Assembly (NCBI GenBank): GCA_018666055.1
Contig: JABJAS010000108.1
Coordinates: forward strand, 1-7,993
DNA: 7,993 nucleotides
Source of the DNA: Halieaceae bacterium
Lineage (GTDB): Bacteria > Pseudomonadota > Gammaproteobacteria > Pseudomonadales > Halieaceae
Reading direction: 5' to 3'
This document shows positions 1 through 5,449 of this stretch, in pieces. The translations under genes and the position numbers were made by a program. Under the pieces are notes generated by a model, which did no database searches, was not told the DNA's origin, and saw only the letters and a list, made by a program, of their open reading frames with translations. Each line of letters opens with the position of its first letter. Within the stretch, counting starts at the first letter, position 1.

Positions 1-387
1 ATGATGCACTACTCCGACGCACTCGGTGTGAACTGTACTCATTGTCACAACAGTCGTGCTTTCGGCTCTTGGGAAGAGAGCAACTCAGAGCGCGTCAAGG
101 CGTGGCATGGGCAGCAGATGGTCAAAGAAATGAATAACGCCTACATCAATCCGACTAACGACTGGTTGCCGGAGCATCGGCAAGGTCCCTTAGGTGATGC
201 ACAAAAAGTGAACTGTGCAACCTGTCATCAAGGGGCTTATCAGCCGCTACTCGGTGCCAATATGTTGGCCGATTATCCAAACCTAGGTGCACTGGCTCCC
301 GCTCCTGAAGCAATGGAAGAGGCGCCACCCATGGAGATGGAGACGTCGAGTCTTGAGCAAGGCGCTGGGGCAGGCGAGGCACACTGA
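1..387 (+). CDS. pufC: Photosynthetic reaction centre tetraheme cytochrome c subunit, C-terminal part (5' end outside window)
   Basis: This is the last 128 residues of the periplasmic cytochrome that re-reduces the photo-oxidised special pair of the reaction centre. The frame is open to the left edge, so the ATG at base 1 is an internal Met and not the start. Two heme-binding CxxCH motifs are present, CTHCH at fragment residues 12-16 and CATCH at 72-76; by position they are hemes 3 and 4 of the four. Met1 lies 11 residues before the first Cys, where the family has the axial Met ligand of heme 3 (Met233/Cys244 in Blastochloris viridis). The blocks GPLGD, KVNCATCHQGAY and GANMLADYP are typical of PufC. 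After about residue 97 comes a roughly 30-residue Ala/Pro/Glu/Met-rich tail that looks disordered. The gene should be preceded by pufL and pufM, outside the window. Two hairpins begin within 6 bases of its stop codon. Confidence 0.96.
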   Translation: MMHYSDALGVNCTHCHNSRAFGSWEESNSERVKAWHGQQMVKEMNNAYINPTNDWLPEHRQGPLGDAQKVNCATCHQGAYQPLLGANMLADYPNLGALAPAPEAMEEAPPMEMETSSLEQGAGAGEAH

Positions 388-392
388 ATACA

Positions 393-436
393 GTGGGGTA
401 GCGTGGCTACCTCACGTCCGCAGCGCTGAGCTGCGG
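393..436 (+). promoter_or_regulatory. Two tandem RNA hairpins directly downstream of pufC
   Basis: Hairpin 1 (393-415) pairs GTGGGGTAGC with GCTACCTCAC around a 3-base loop, giving 10 pairs including one G-U. Hairpin 2 (418-436) pairs CCGCAGC with GCTGCGG around the 5-base loop GCTGA, giving 7 perfect pairs. No T-run follows either, so they are poor intrinsic terminators. In Rhodobacter, hairpins between puf cistrons block 3'-to-5' decay and set different mRNA levels for antenna and reaction-centre genes. By analogy (inference) these could protect the 3' end of a processed pufLMC message, or limit how much transcription reaches pufBA. Confidence 0.6.
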
Positions 437-523
437 CAGAGATCTTAATTAGGCCAATTTGGTTTAGTTGGGAAGGCGTAAACCGACGCTCTCGAGTGAC
501 GGCTTACTCCGAAAAGGCGTCGT

Positions 524-550
524 CCACCCACACTCCGGTGTGATGGGCGG
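524..550 (+). promoter_or_regulatory. UNCG-type tetraloop hairpin ahead of pufB
   Basis: ACAC (530-533) pairs with GTGT (538-541) around TCCG. The C(UCCG)G closing unit belongs to the very stable UNCG tetraloop class. After a 3-base bulge (542-544) the stem continues as CCC with GGG (527-529 with 545-547), one A/C mismatch, and CC with GG (524-525 with 549-550). It ends 23 bases before the pufB Shine-Dalgarno sequence. It could mark or protect the 5' end of a processed pufBA transcript; that role is inference. Confidence 0.45.
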
Positions 551-585
551 CAAAAAATGCAACAAACGTACATGGGAGATTAACC

Positions 586-711
586 ATGAGTAGTTTGTCT
601 GAGAACGAAGCTCGAGAATTCCACACAGCTTACATTCGTGGATTTATCGGTTTTGTGGGCATCGCAGTAGTTGCACATTACTTACTGTATATGTGGAAGC
701 CTTGGTTCTAA
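586..711 (+). CDS. pufB: Light-harvesting 1 antenna beta subunit
   Basis: This is a 41-residue single-pass inner-membrane polypeptide that binds bacteriochlorophyll a and carotenoid in the core antenna ring. A strong Shine-Dalgarno sequence GGGAGA (574-579) sits 6 bases before the ATG. The sequence has the beta-type layout: a short polar acidic N-terminus (SENEAREFH, with His13), a hydrophobic helix at about residues 17-37, the bacteriochlorophyll-ligand His31 in AVVAHYLL, and an aromatic C-terminus, WKPWF. The family usually has W-R-P-W at the end, so Lys38 is a variant. The protein is short for the family because the N-terminal arm is trimmed and nothing follows the WKPWF motif. It pairs with the alpha gene 72 bases downstream. 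Its place after pufC, not before pufL, is noted in the findings. An LH2 (PucB) identity is less likely because the partner is clearly LH1-type. Confidence 0.93.
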   Translation: MSSLSENEAREFHTAYIRGFIGFVGIAVVAHYLLYMWKPWF

Positions 712-736
712 GAACCATTGAACTGTTTTGTTCACA

Positions 737-761
737 GCGAATGGCCTTAAAGCTATTTCGC
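737..761 (+). promoter_or_regulatory. Hairpin in the pufB-pufA gap
   Basis: GCGAATGGC (737-745) pairs with GCTATTTCGC (752-761) around the loop CTTAAA, giving 9 pairs with one bulged T (756) and one G-U. It lies between the pufB stop and the pufA ribosome-binding site (GGAGA, 773-777). A second, weaker 5-pair hairpin (TGAAC/GTTCA, 719-734) sits just upstream. It may tune the ratio of beta to alpha translation or RNA stability; no function is shown. Confidence 0.3.
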
Positions 762-783
762 AAATGAGTAACGGAGACAACTT

Positions 784-975
784 ATGCACAGATTCTGGAT
801 GTTGTTTGATCCACGCCAAGTTCTGACGGGAGTTGCAGTGGGCATGTTCACACTCGCAATTACTATCCATTTCATTCTGTTGAGTACTGACAGATATGAT
901 TGGTTAGGTGATCCCAACAGCACTGGCATGGCAGTTAGTACCCAGCAAGAGGCTATGCCTCCTGCGCGGAGCTAA
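784..975 (+). CDS. pufA: Light-harvesting 1 antenna alpha subunit
   Basis: This 63-residue single-pass membrane polypeptide is the alpha partner of PufB in the LH1 ring around the reaction centre. The Shine-Dalgarno sequence GGAGA (773-777) is 6 bases before the ATG. The N-terminal RFWMLFDPRQVL matches the LH1 alpha pattern W-x-L-F-D-P-R. The helix spans about residues 13-34 with bacteriochlorophyll-ligand His29 (AITIHFILL), and the following ILLSTDRYDWL is the LH1 alpha hallmark (ILLST-x-R-x-x-WL). Residue 2 is His where many LH1 alphas have Trp. The last ~20 residues are polar, with several Gln, Met and Pro, and resemble the C-terminal tails that are often trimmed in other species. The stop codon is followed within 9 bases by a GC-rich hairpin, which suggests the end of the main puf transcript. 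Confidence 0.95.
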   Translation: MHRFWMLFDPRQVLTGVAVGMFTLAITIHFILLSTDRYDWLGDPNSTGMAVSTQQEAMPPARS

Positions 976-983
976 GTAGTGAT

Positions 984-1011
984 ACAGGCCCCTTCTGGGG
1001 GCCTGAAGTTT
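984..1011 (+). terminator. Terminator-like hairpin after pufA (weak U-tract)
   Basis: TCAGGCCCC-type arms pair over 9 bases (984-992 with 998-1006) around the loop TTCTG. The sequence after the stem is only AAGTTTA, so the U-tract is short and displaced. It probably ends or protects the puf mRNA, but may allow read-through into idi. Confidence 0.6.
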
Positions 1012-1174
1012 ACGACCCGCGGTGAAGTCTTTTAGATGGAGCCGATAATATAAGAAGTGGAACAGATTGCGATCACCCTGCCCCCAGAGCTGTCGATCGC
1101 CTGTAAACTGCGCCGCTTTCTAATAGTATTCTCCCCCTGGGAGCGGGTCATTTTATTTTTTGGGGATACCCTTC
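1012..1174 (+). other. Leader region of idi, no gene seen
   Basis: I find no coding frame here that I can support. GATAAT at 1044-1049 resembles a -10 hexamer (5 of 6) but has no good -35 partner. A 5-pair hairpin CTCCC/GGGAG (1131-1143) is followed 7 bases later by the T-rich run TTTTATTTTTT (1151-1161). That could be a weak attenuator or simply an AT-rich ribosome-entry region. No TGT-N12-ACA operator is present. Whether idi has its own promoter or depends on read-through from puf is undecided. Confidence 0.35.
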
Positions 1175-1813
1175 ATGTCGACACAGCCGTCCTCTGCAGC
1201 AGTGGTTTCTTTCGATAGCGAACTGCTGATTGTCGTCGACGAGCACGATCATGTGCTGGGGCATGACAGCAAAGCCGCACTCCATCGAGGTTCGGGCACA
1301 TTGCACCGGGCGTTTTCGATATTTTTATTTAATCCGCAGGGTGAAGTGCTGCTGCAGCAGCGGAGTGATCAAAAAGCACTGTGGCCGGCGTTTTGGTCAA
1401 ACACGTGTTGTAGCCACCCTCGCAGAGGTGAAACCTACGAGATTGCGACCCAGCGGCGACTCGAGGAAGAGCTGGGCGTCTCAGCAGAACTCGCTTTCAC
1501 GCATCGCTTCCAATATCAGGCGCAATATGACGAGGCGGGCGCTGAACATGAACTCTGTTCCGTTTACGTGGGGCGTATTGACCGTGACCCCGACCCCAAC
1601 CCATTAGAAGTGGCGGACTGGCGCTGGATATCGGCTAGCGCATTGGATCAGTGGCTGTGTGCGCGTCCTGAGACGTTGACGCCATGGTTTAGGTTGGAGT
1701 GGGAGGCGTTGCGATCAGGCCGTCATGCGCAAATACTCTCAGGCGTTGGCCTCGAGTGGTCTGCGAATAACACAGATTCAGCGAGCTCAGATCCGTCCGT
1801 TGTGGTCGGTTGA
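1175..1813 (+). CDS. idi: Isopentenyl-diphosphate delta-isomerase, type I
   Basis: This cytosolic Nudix-fold enzyme interconverts IPP and DMAPP, the building blocks of the GGPP used for carotenoids and the bacteriochlorophyll tail. The chosen ATG gives 212 residues and has GGGG (1162-1165) nine bases upstream. An in-frame TTG at 1160 would add five residues but lies inside that T/G-rich leader. Type I motifs are clear: HRAFSIFLF at 44-52, SNTCCSHP at 75-82 with the catalytic Cys (Cys79), the Nudix-like helix RRLEEELGV at 94-102, and EHE at 124-126, matching the metal-binding Glu pair (Glu114/Glu116) of the E. coli enzyme. WRWIS at 149-153 is also usual. The last 9 codons overlap the 3' end of crtB on the other strand. 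The gene lies in the puf orientation, yet serves the same pathway as the opposing crtIB. Confidence 0.95.
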   Translation: MSTQPSSAAVVSFDSELLIVVDEHDHVLGHDSKAALHRGSGTLHRAFSIFLFNPQGEVLLQQRSDQKALWPAFWSNTCCSHPRRGETYEIATQRRLEEELGVSAELAFTHRFQYQAQYDEAGAEHELCSVYVGRIDRDPDPNPLEVADWRWISASALDQWLCARPETLTPWFRLEWEALRSGRHAQILSGVGLEWSANNTDSASSDPSVVVG

Positions 1814-2857
1814 TTGGTGTTCAGTGGTCATCTGATCACGCTGACCCATTACCATAAACAGATCGAGCATCCAGGATGCGCTGGGGGAGAAGCGCCGCGG
1901 CTGCGTGGGACGTTGCCACTCTTCAGTGTGCGGAATGGCTGCCAGCAGAAATTGATTTTCTCGAGCGCAAGGTGCGGAAAGGTCATCTGACAACTGCTCA
2001 GATCCTCGGAAGAGTCCCGCAACAATCCTCACTTTACGTCGACGCGTCACGATCGCTCGTGTCGTAATGGGGTCATACCCGCCCGCCGCGAGCTTGTGGC
2101 CAATTTCTGCATAGAGCCTCCGAGCGGCGCGGATCCCTGGCCGGCAAGTTTTCGGCAGTTTTTCAATGCCAGAGTCAGCCTGCTGATAACGTCGATCTGC
2201 CACGCCAAGGAGGTGTTGCAGCACTGCGGTCAGTTTTGGCCCCGGCGAGGGATTCGCCACAAATGCATCGGGGTCAATGCCGTGGTCGCGCAGAAGCTGG
2301 CGGGGGAGGTAAAGTCGACCCGCACGCGCATCCTCACCGACATCACGGCAGATATTGGTCAGTTGCATGGCAACGCCTAAGTCTGCAGCGCGAGCGAGCG
2401 TCGCGTGATCTTTCACGCCCATGAGTATGGCCATCATGACACCGACAGTGCCTGCTACTCGAGCGCCGTAGTCGCAGAGATCGTCTACGGTCTCGTAGCT
2501 ACGTTCGGCGGTATCCCAGTCGAACCCCTCGAGTAGCGCATCGAGTAAACCACGGGGCAGCTGGTGATCCGTCACAATTTGGCTTAGCACACGATCGACA
2601 GAATGGTTCTGCGGTGTGCCCGCATAAATCAGGTCGAGACGACGATGGAGTTCTGTCAGTGCCTGTTTGGGATCTTCCCCAAGATCAACTAAGTCATCCG
2701 CGATGCGACAAAACGCATAGAGCCCACAGGCTGATTCACGCAACTTTGGCGGCAGAAAACGAGAGGCAATATGGAATGATCGTGAGCCGTGATAAAGCAG
2801 TCGCTGGCACTCACGCATGTCGGTATGCGGTGTGGTGATCTGATGATCGCTACGCAT
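1787..2857 (-). CDS. crtB: 15-cis-phytoene synthase
   Basis: This membrane-associated enzyme condenses two geranylgeranyl diphosphates through prephytoene diphosphate to phytoene, the first committed carotenoid step. The 356-residue protein has both Asp-rich Mg2+/diphosphate-binding motifs of the squalene/phytoene synthase family: DDLVD at 54-58 and DVGED at 172-176 within NICRDVGEDARAGRLYLP. YHGSRSFHIASRFLP at 22-36 and YCGA-like DYGARVAGTVG at 129-139 are also typical. The start ATG lies within the crtI stop (8-base overlap, ATGCGTAG), with a weak GGTGA 6 bases upstream, so translation is probably coupled to crtI. The C-terminal ~40 residues after the conserved core are polar and poorly conserved; their last 8 codons and the stop overlap the idi 3' end. 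No terminator is visible before the overlap. Confidence 0.96.
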   Translation of the reverse strand: MRSDHQITTPHTDMRECQRLLYHGSRSFHIASRFLPPKLRESACGLYAFCRIADDLVDLGEDPKQALTELHRRLDLIYAGTPQNHSVDRVLSQIVTDHQLPRGLLDALLEGFDWDTAERSYETVDDLCDYGARVAGTVGVMMAILMGVKDHATLARAADLGVAMQLTNICRDVGEDARAGRLYLPRQLLRDHGIDPDAFVANPSPGPKLTAVLQHLLGVADRRYQQADSGIEKLPKTCRPGIRAARRLYAEIGHKLAAGGYDPITTRAIVTRRRKVRIVAGLFRGSEQLSDDLSAPCARENQFLLAAIPHTEEWQRPTQPRRFSPSASWMLDLFMVMGQRDQMTTEHQSTDHNGRI

Positions 2858-4397
2858 GTTGGGTCACCGCTGCCGGGATCAATTGATCAATGACCTTGGC
2901 AGAAGAGATCACTGCGGGCATCCCTGCGCCGGGGTGCGTACCGGCCCCTACTAAATAGAGGCCTTTTACATCTTCGCTTCGATTGTGGGGTCTAAACCAA
3001 GCACTTTGGGTAATGCGGGGTTCGAAACTGAAGCCTGCGCCCTTGAAGGAACAGAGTCGATCTTGGAAGTCTTGTGGTGTCAGCAGTCGCGACGTCACGA
3101 TGCGGTCACTGAGGCCGGGTAGCATGGTGTCTTCCAGTCGCTGGCAAATACGCTGCCTGAATGTTTCGGCGTATTCTGTCCAGTCTACGTCGGCATCGAG
3201 ATGAGGGACGGGCGCCAGGGCGTAAAAGGCATCACAGCCCTCGGGTGCCATAGAAGGATCCGTCTCGGTCGGTCGATGCAAGTAGAGACTAAAGTCGTCG
3301 GCCAGCACTTTTCGTTTGAAAATATCATCCAGTAATCCACGATAGCGGGGTCCTAAAATAACTGAATGGTGTGGCACGTCTTCGTACTTGCCTTGTGTAC
3401 CGAAGTACCACACAAACAAGCCATTGGAATAATGAGAGCGTTCAATTTTGCGATCGGTCCAGCGCTTACGATGACGGGCGTCGATAAGGTGTCGGTAGGT
3501 CCAGGCTGCATCTGCGTTGGAGACGATGAGGTCGCTGTGCAGTACCCGACCATCGCGCAATCGCACTCCTTTGGCATTGCCGTTCTCAACCAGTATTTCC
3601 TCAACCTCGGCGTTGCATTCTATTGTGCCGCCTTGGCCTTCAATGAGACCTGCCATGCCTTTGACAATACTGCCTGTGCCACCCATCGCTGACCACACGC
3701 CCCACCGTTGTTCCAGGTAGGAGATAAGGGTGTAAACGCTAGTCACTGAGAAGGGGTTGCCACCGATGAGCAGCGGGTGAAAGCTCATGGTCATGCGCAA
3801 TTGTGGATCGCGGATATAACGCGACACCAACCGGTACACACTGCGATCACTGCGTAATTTAATGAGTTCCGGTAAAAATCGGAATAGCGCCATCAGAGAA
3901 TCAAACGGTTTGTCGACTAATCCCTCGAAACCCACTTTGTAACGTTTTTCGCTGGCGCCTAGATACGCCTCATAGCCGGCCACATCGTCCGCACAATAGT
4001 TTTTGATTTGCTCGAGGTTACGACGTTTGTCACCGCAGTAATCAAAAATCCTGCCGTCATCAAAGCGCAGCCGGAAGAAAGGGTCCATCGGGCGTAAATC
4101 CACATCATCCGAGAATTGTTTGCCACAGAGCTGCCATAATTCTTCAAGCAGGAATGGGGCTGTGACAATGGTCGGGCCCGCATCAAAAGTGAAGCCATCT
4201 TGATGGTAGACGTAGGCCCGTCCACCGGGCGCATCGAGCTTTTCGAGCATATGAACTCGGTAGCCTTTTGCGCCTAAGCGTATTGCTGCCGCGAGGCCGC
4301 CAAATCCGGTGCCAATCACGATGGCGGTCGGTCGGGAGTCCGTGGTTGTAAGAGATTCAAACGCTGACTGAGCAATATTCATATAAATAAGACACAT
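2850..4397 (-). CDS. crtI: Phytoene desaturase (CrtI type)
   Basis: This FAD-dependent desaturase introduces several double bonds into phytoene to give neurosporene or lycopene; which one cannot be read from sequence. The 515-residue protein is of normal length. Its N-terminal Rossmann fold contains GTGFGG (29-34), the ribose-binding Glu at 52, GGRA (58-61) and FDAGPT (71-76). Its C-terminus carries the CrtI signature GLYLVGAGTHPGAGMPAV (from residue 479). No Shine-Dalgarno sequence precedes this ATG. A second in-frame ATG at 4382 (residue 6) also lacks one and would still leave the FAD motif intact, so the start is uncertain by five residues. Directly upstream lie a putative -10 hexamer and a perfect PpsR-type palindrome. 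The gene heads a crtI-crtB unit, the usual pair in purple bacteria. A spirilloxanthin pathway is likely from context, though crtC, crtD and crtF are not in this window. Confidence 0.96.
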   Translation of the reverse strand: MCLIYMNIAQSAFESLTTTDSRPTAIVIGTGFGGLAAAIRLGAKGYRVHMLEKLDAPGGRAYVYHQDGFTFDAGPTIVTAPFLLEELWQLCGKQFSDDVDLRPMDPFFRLRFDDGRIFDYCGDKRRNLEQIKNYCADDVAGYEAYLGASEKRYKVGFEGLVDKPFDSLMALFRFLPELIKLRSDRSVYRLVSRYIRDPQLRMTMSFHPLLIGGNPFSVTSVYTLISYLEQRWGVWSAMGGTGSIVKGMAGLIEGQGGTIECNAEVEEILVENGNAKGVRLRDGRVLHSDLIVSNADAAWTYRHLIDARHRKRWTDRKIERSHYSNGLFVWYFGTQGKYEDVPHHSVILGPRYRGLLDDIFKRKVLADDFSLYLHRPTETDPSMAPEGCDAFYALAPVPHLDADVDWTEYAETFRQRICQRLEDTMLPGLSDRIVTSRLLTPQDFQDRLCSFKGAGFSFEPRITQSAWFRPHNRSEDVKGLYLVGAGTHPGAGMPAVISSAKVIDQLIPAAVTQHA

Positions 4398-4401
4398 AAG
4401 T

Positions 4402-4419
4402 TGTCATTTATATTGGACA
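4402..4419 (-). promoter_or_regulatory. PpsR/CrtJ-type operator upstream of crtI
   Basis: The bases form TGTC-N10-GACA, an exact match to the consensus TGT-N12-ACA and its stricter form TGTC-N10-GACA, known for the photosynthesis repressors PpsR (CrtJ). It lies 5 bases before the crtI ATG and contains the putative -10 hexamer TATAAA, so a bound repressor would block RNA polymerase. No ppsR gene is in the window. The match is seen directly; repression is inferred from the family. Confidence 0.75.
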
Positions 4420-4436
4420 GTGTAGCAGTCTGTCCC
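4407..4436 (-). promoter_or_regulatory. Putative sigma70-type promoter for crtIB
   Basis: Reading the minus strand, GGGACA (4436-4431, 4 of 6 to the -35 consensus) is followed after 18 bases by TATAAA (4412-4407, 5 of 6 to the -10 consensus). Transcription would begin near 4400, giving an almost leaderless message for the ATG at 4397 or an 18-base leader for that at 4382. An alternative -10, TACACT (4424-4419), with a weaker -35 at 4446-4441, would start a few bases earlier. Either version overlaps the PpsR-type operator. Confidence 0.45.
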
Positions 4437-4447
4437 TGCAGTTCACA
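4431..4447 (-). promoter_or_regulatory. Imperfect second PpsR-like half-site pair (N11)
   Basis: TGTC...ACA recurs here with 11 instead of 12 bases between TGT and ACA, overlapping the putative -35 and lying 11 bases from the perfect operator. PpsR/CrtJ often binds two neighbouring palindromes cooperatively, so this may be a weaker second site. The wrong spacing makes the call tentative. Confidence 0.25.
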
Positions 4448-4461
4448 GCATTCTTTTTACC

Positions 4462-4497
4462 AAAAAACCGAGTCGTCTAGCCGATATCGCTCCGACT
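4462..4497 (-). terminator. Possible intrinsic terminator of bchIDO
   Basis: On the minus strand, AGTCG (4497-4493) pairs with CGACT (4475-4471). Inside this, AGC (4491-4489) pairs with GCT (4481-4479) around a 7-base loop. After CGG comes a run of six T (4467-4462). The stem is short and interrupted, so termination is probably partial, but its place between the bchO stop and the crtI promoter fits. Confidence 0.4.
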
Positions 4498-4570
4498 TGT
4501 CGTAATCGATACCCCACTGATAGATCAATGCCTTTGGCTGAGCGGTAGGGCTCCGTCTCGCCGGTGGGCG

Positions 4571-5449
4571 CTAGGATTGCGTGCTAACGATTAAAGCTTG
4601 CAACAGATTGGCGAAAGTCGCGGGTGACTCCTCGTGACCAAGGTGCCCTAATTCAGGAATGAGCAGAGTCCGACAGTGAGTCAAGTACCGCGCTGCCGAT
4701 GTGCTGCGGCTCGGTGGGATGGTGCGGTCTCCCTCGCAGGCGGCCAGCCAGATAGGTTGTTGAAGCTCGCTAAGACGACTCAGTAATGGCGGTAAGTCCC
4801 AGCCGGCCATCATGCGTAGCGTCCCGGCAATATGATCGGGGTCGCTGAGCAAAGTGTCGTAACAGCGCGACATGATGGGGTCGATTGATGACCCGGTGTC
4901 GGCCAGCATCGACCCTGTGGCACGCCAGCGAAGACTCGGTGACGCGAGCGCGCGCGGCAACCATTGACTGCCAGCCAGCCACTTTGCTGCCAAACTAAAA
5001 AACGGAGCGGCCACGGAGCCAAAGGGGTTGAACGCGGGGTTGATGCAGAGAATACCGCGCACCGACTCAGGGCCACTGAGCGCGAACTGTGTGGCGAGCG
5101 CAGCACCGGCTGAGTGCCCAATAACCCATTGTGGTGTGGCATCAAGTTTTTTTAGTAGGGCGCTGAGGTAGTCACTAAATGACGCTAGGCCGACTCGCTC
5201 AGGCGGCAGCAGCGACGAAAATCCTTGGCCCGGTAGATCCGGTGAGATGACTCGAAAATGTGGGGTGAGTAGCGGAGTGATACCGGCAAACGAATGGCTA
5301 GATGCACCGGCTCCGTGCAACAATAAGACATCAGGACCCTCGCCAGAGACCTGCACATGATAATCGGCGCCATCAAGGGAGATGAAGCGACTGCTATGAG
5401 CGAGCGGCCAAACGTCGGCAACGGCTTGCCAATGGGTCGCTGAGGTCAT
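4571..5449 (-). CDS. bchO: Magnesium-chelatase-associated alpha/beta hydrolase-fold protein
   Basis: BchO is a regular neighbour of bchI and bchD in purple bacteria. It has the alpha/beta-hydrolase fold and is thought to act with Mg-chelatase in bacteriochlorophyll synthesis, but its exact substrate is not established. The 292-residue protein has a complete hydrolase set: oxyanion-loop HGAG at 45-48, DLPGQGFS at 71-78, the nucleophile elbow GHSAG with Ser113, an acid candidate Asp241 in ACEGDR, and His269 or His272 in ELGHLGHEE. It therefore looks catalytically competent. The start ATG shares an ATGA with the bchD stop (4-base overlap), which indicates translational coupling. Its stop is followed by a 173-base gap with a possible terminator. 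Other alpha/beta hydrolases look similar; the position after bchD is what fixes the name. Confidence 0.92.
   Translation of the reverse strand: MTSATHWQAVADVWPLAHSSRFISLDGADYHVQVSGEGPDVLLLHGAGASSHSFAGITPLLTPHFRVISPDLPGQGFSSLLPPERVGLASFSDYLSALLKKLDATPQWVIGHSAGAALATQFALSGPESVRGILCINPAFNPFGSVAAPFFSLAAKWLAGSQWLPRALASPSLRWRATGSMLADTGSSIDPIMSRCYDTLLSDPDHIAGTLRMMAGWDLPPLLSRLSELQQPIWLAACEGDRTIPPSRSTSAARYLTHCRTLLIPELGHLGHEESPATFANLLQALIVSTQS

Noticed and set aside
724..736. TGT...ACA in the pufB-pufA gap as a PpsR site
   Set aside because: The spacing is 7 bases, not 12, and the position between two co-transcribed cistrons makes an operator unlikely.
1091..1108. TGTC...AAC upstream of idi as a PpsR site
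   Set aside because: The second half does not read ACA at the required spacing.
1160..1174. TTG start giving idi five extra residues
   Set aside because: The ATG at 1175 has GGGG at suitable spacing, and the extra codons coincide with that ribosome-binding region.
1822..1840. Inverted repeat near the crtB 3' end as a bidirectional terminator
   Set aside because: Six pairs including a wobble, lying within crtB coding sequence with no T-run on either side.
4456..4580. Short open frames on the minus strand after the bchO stop (about 38-45 codons in two frames)
   Set aside because: Neither has a good start codon or ribosome-binding site or a recognisable family, and they overlap terminator-like sequence. 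They could be remnants, but there is no support.
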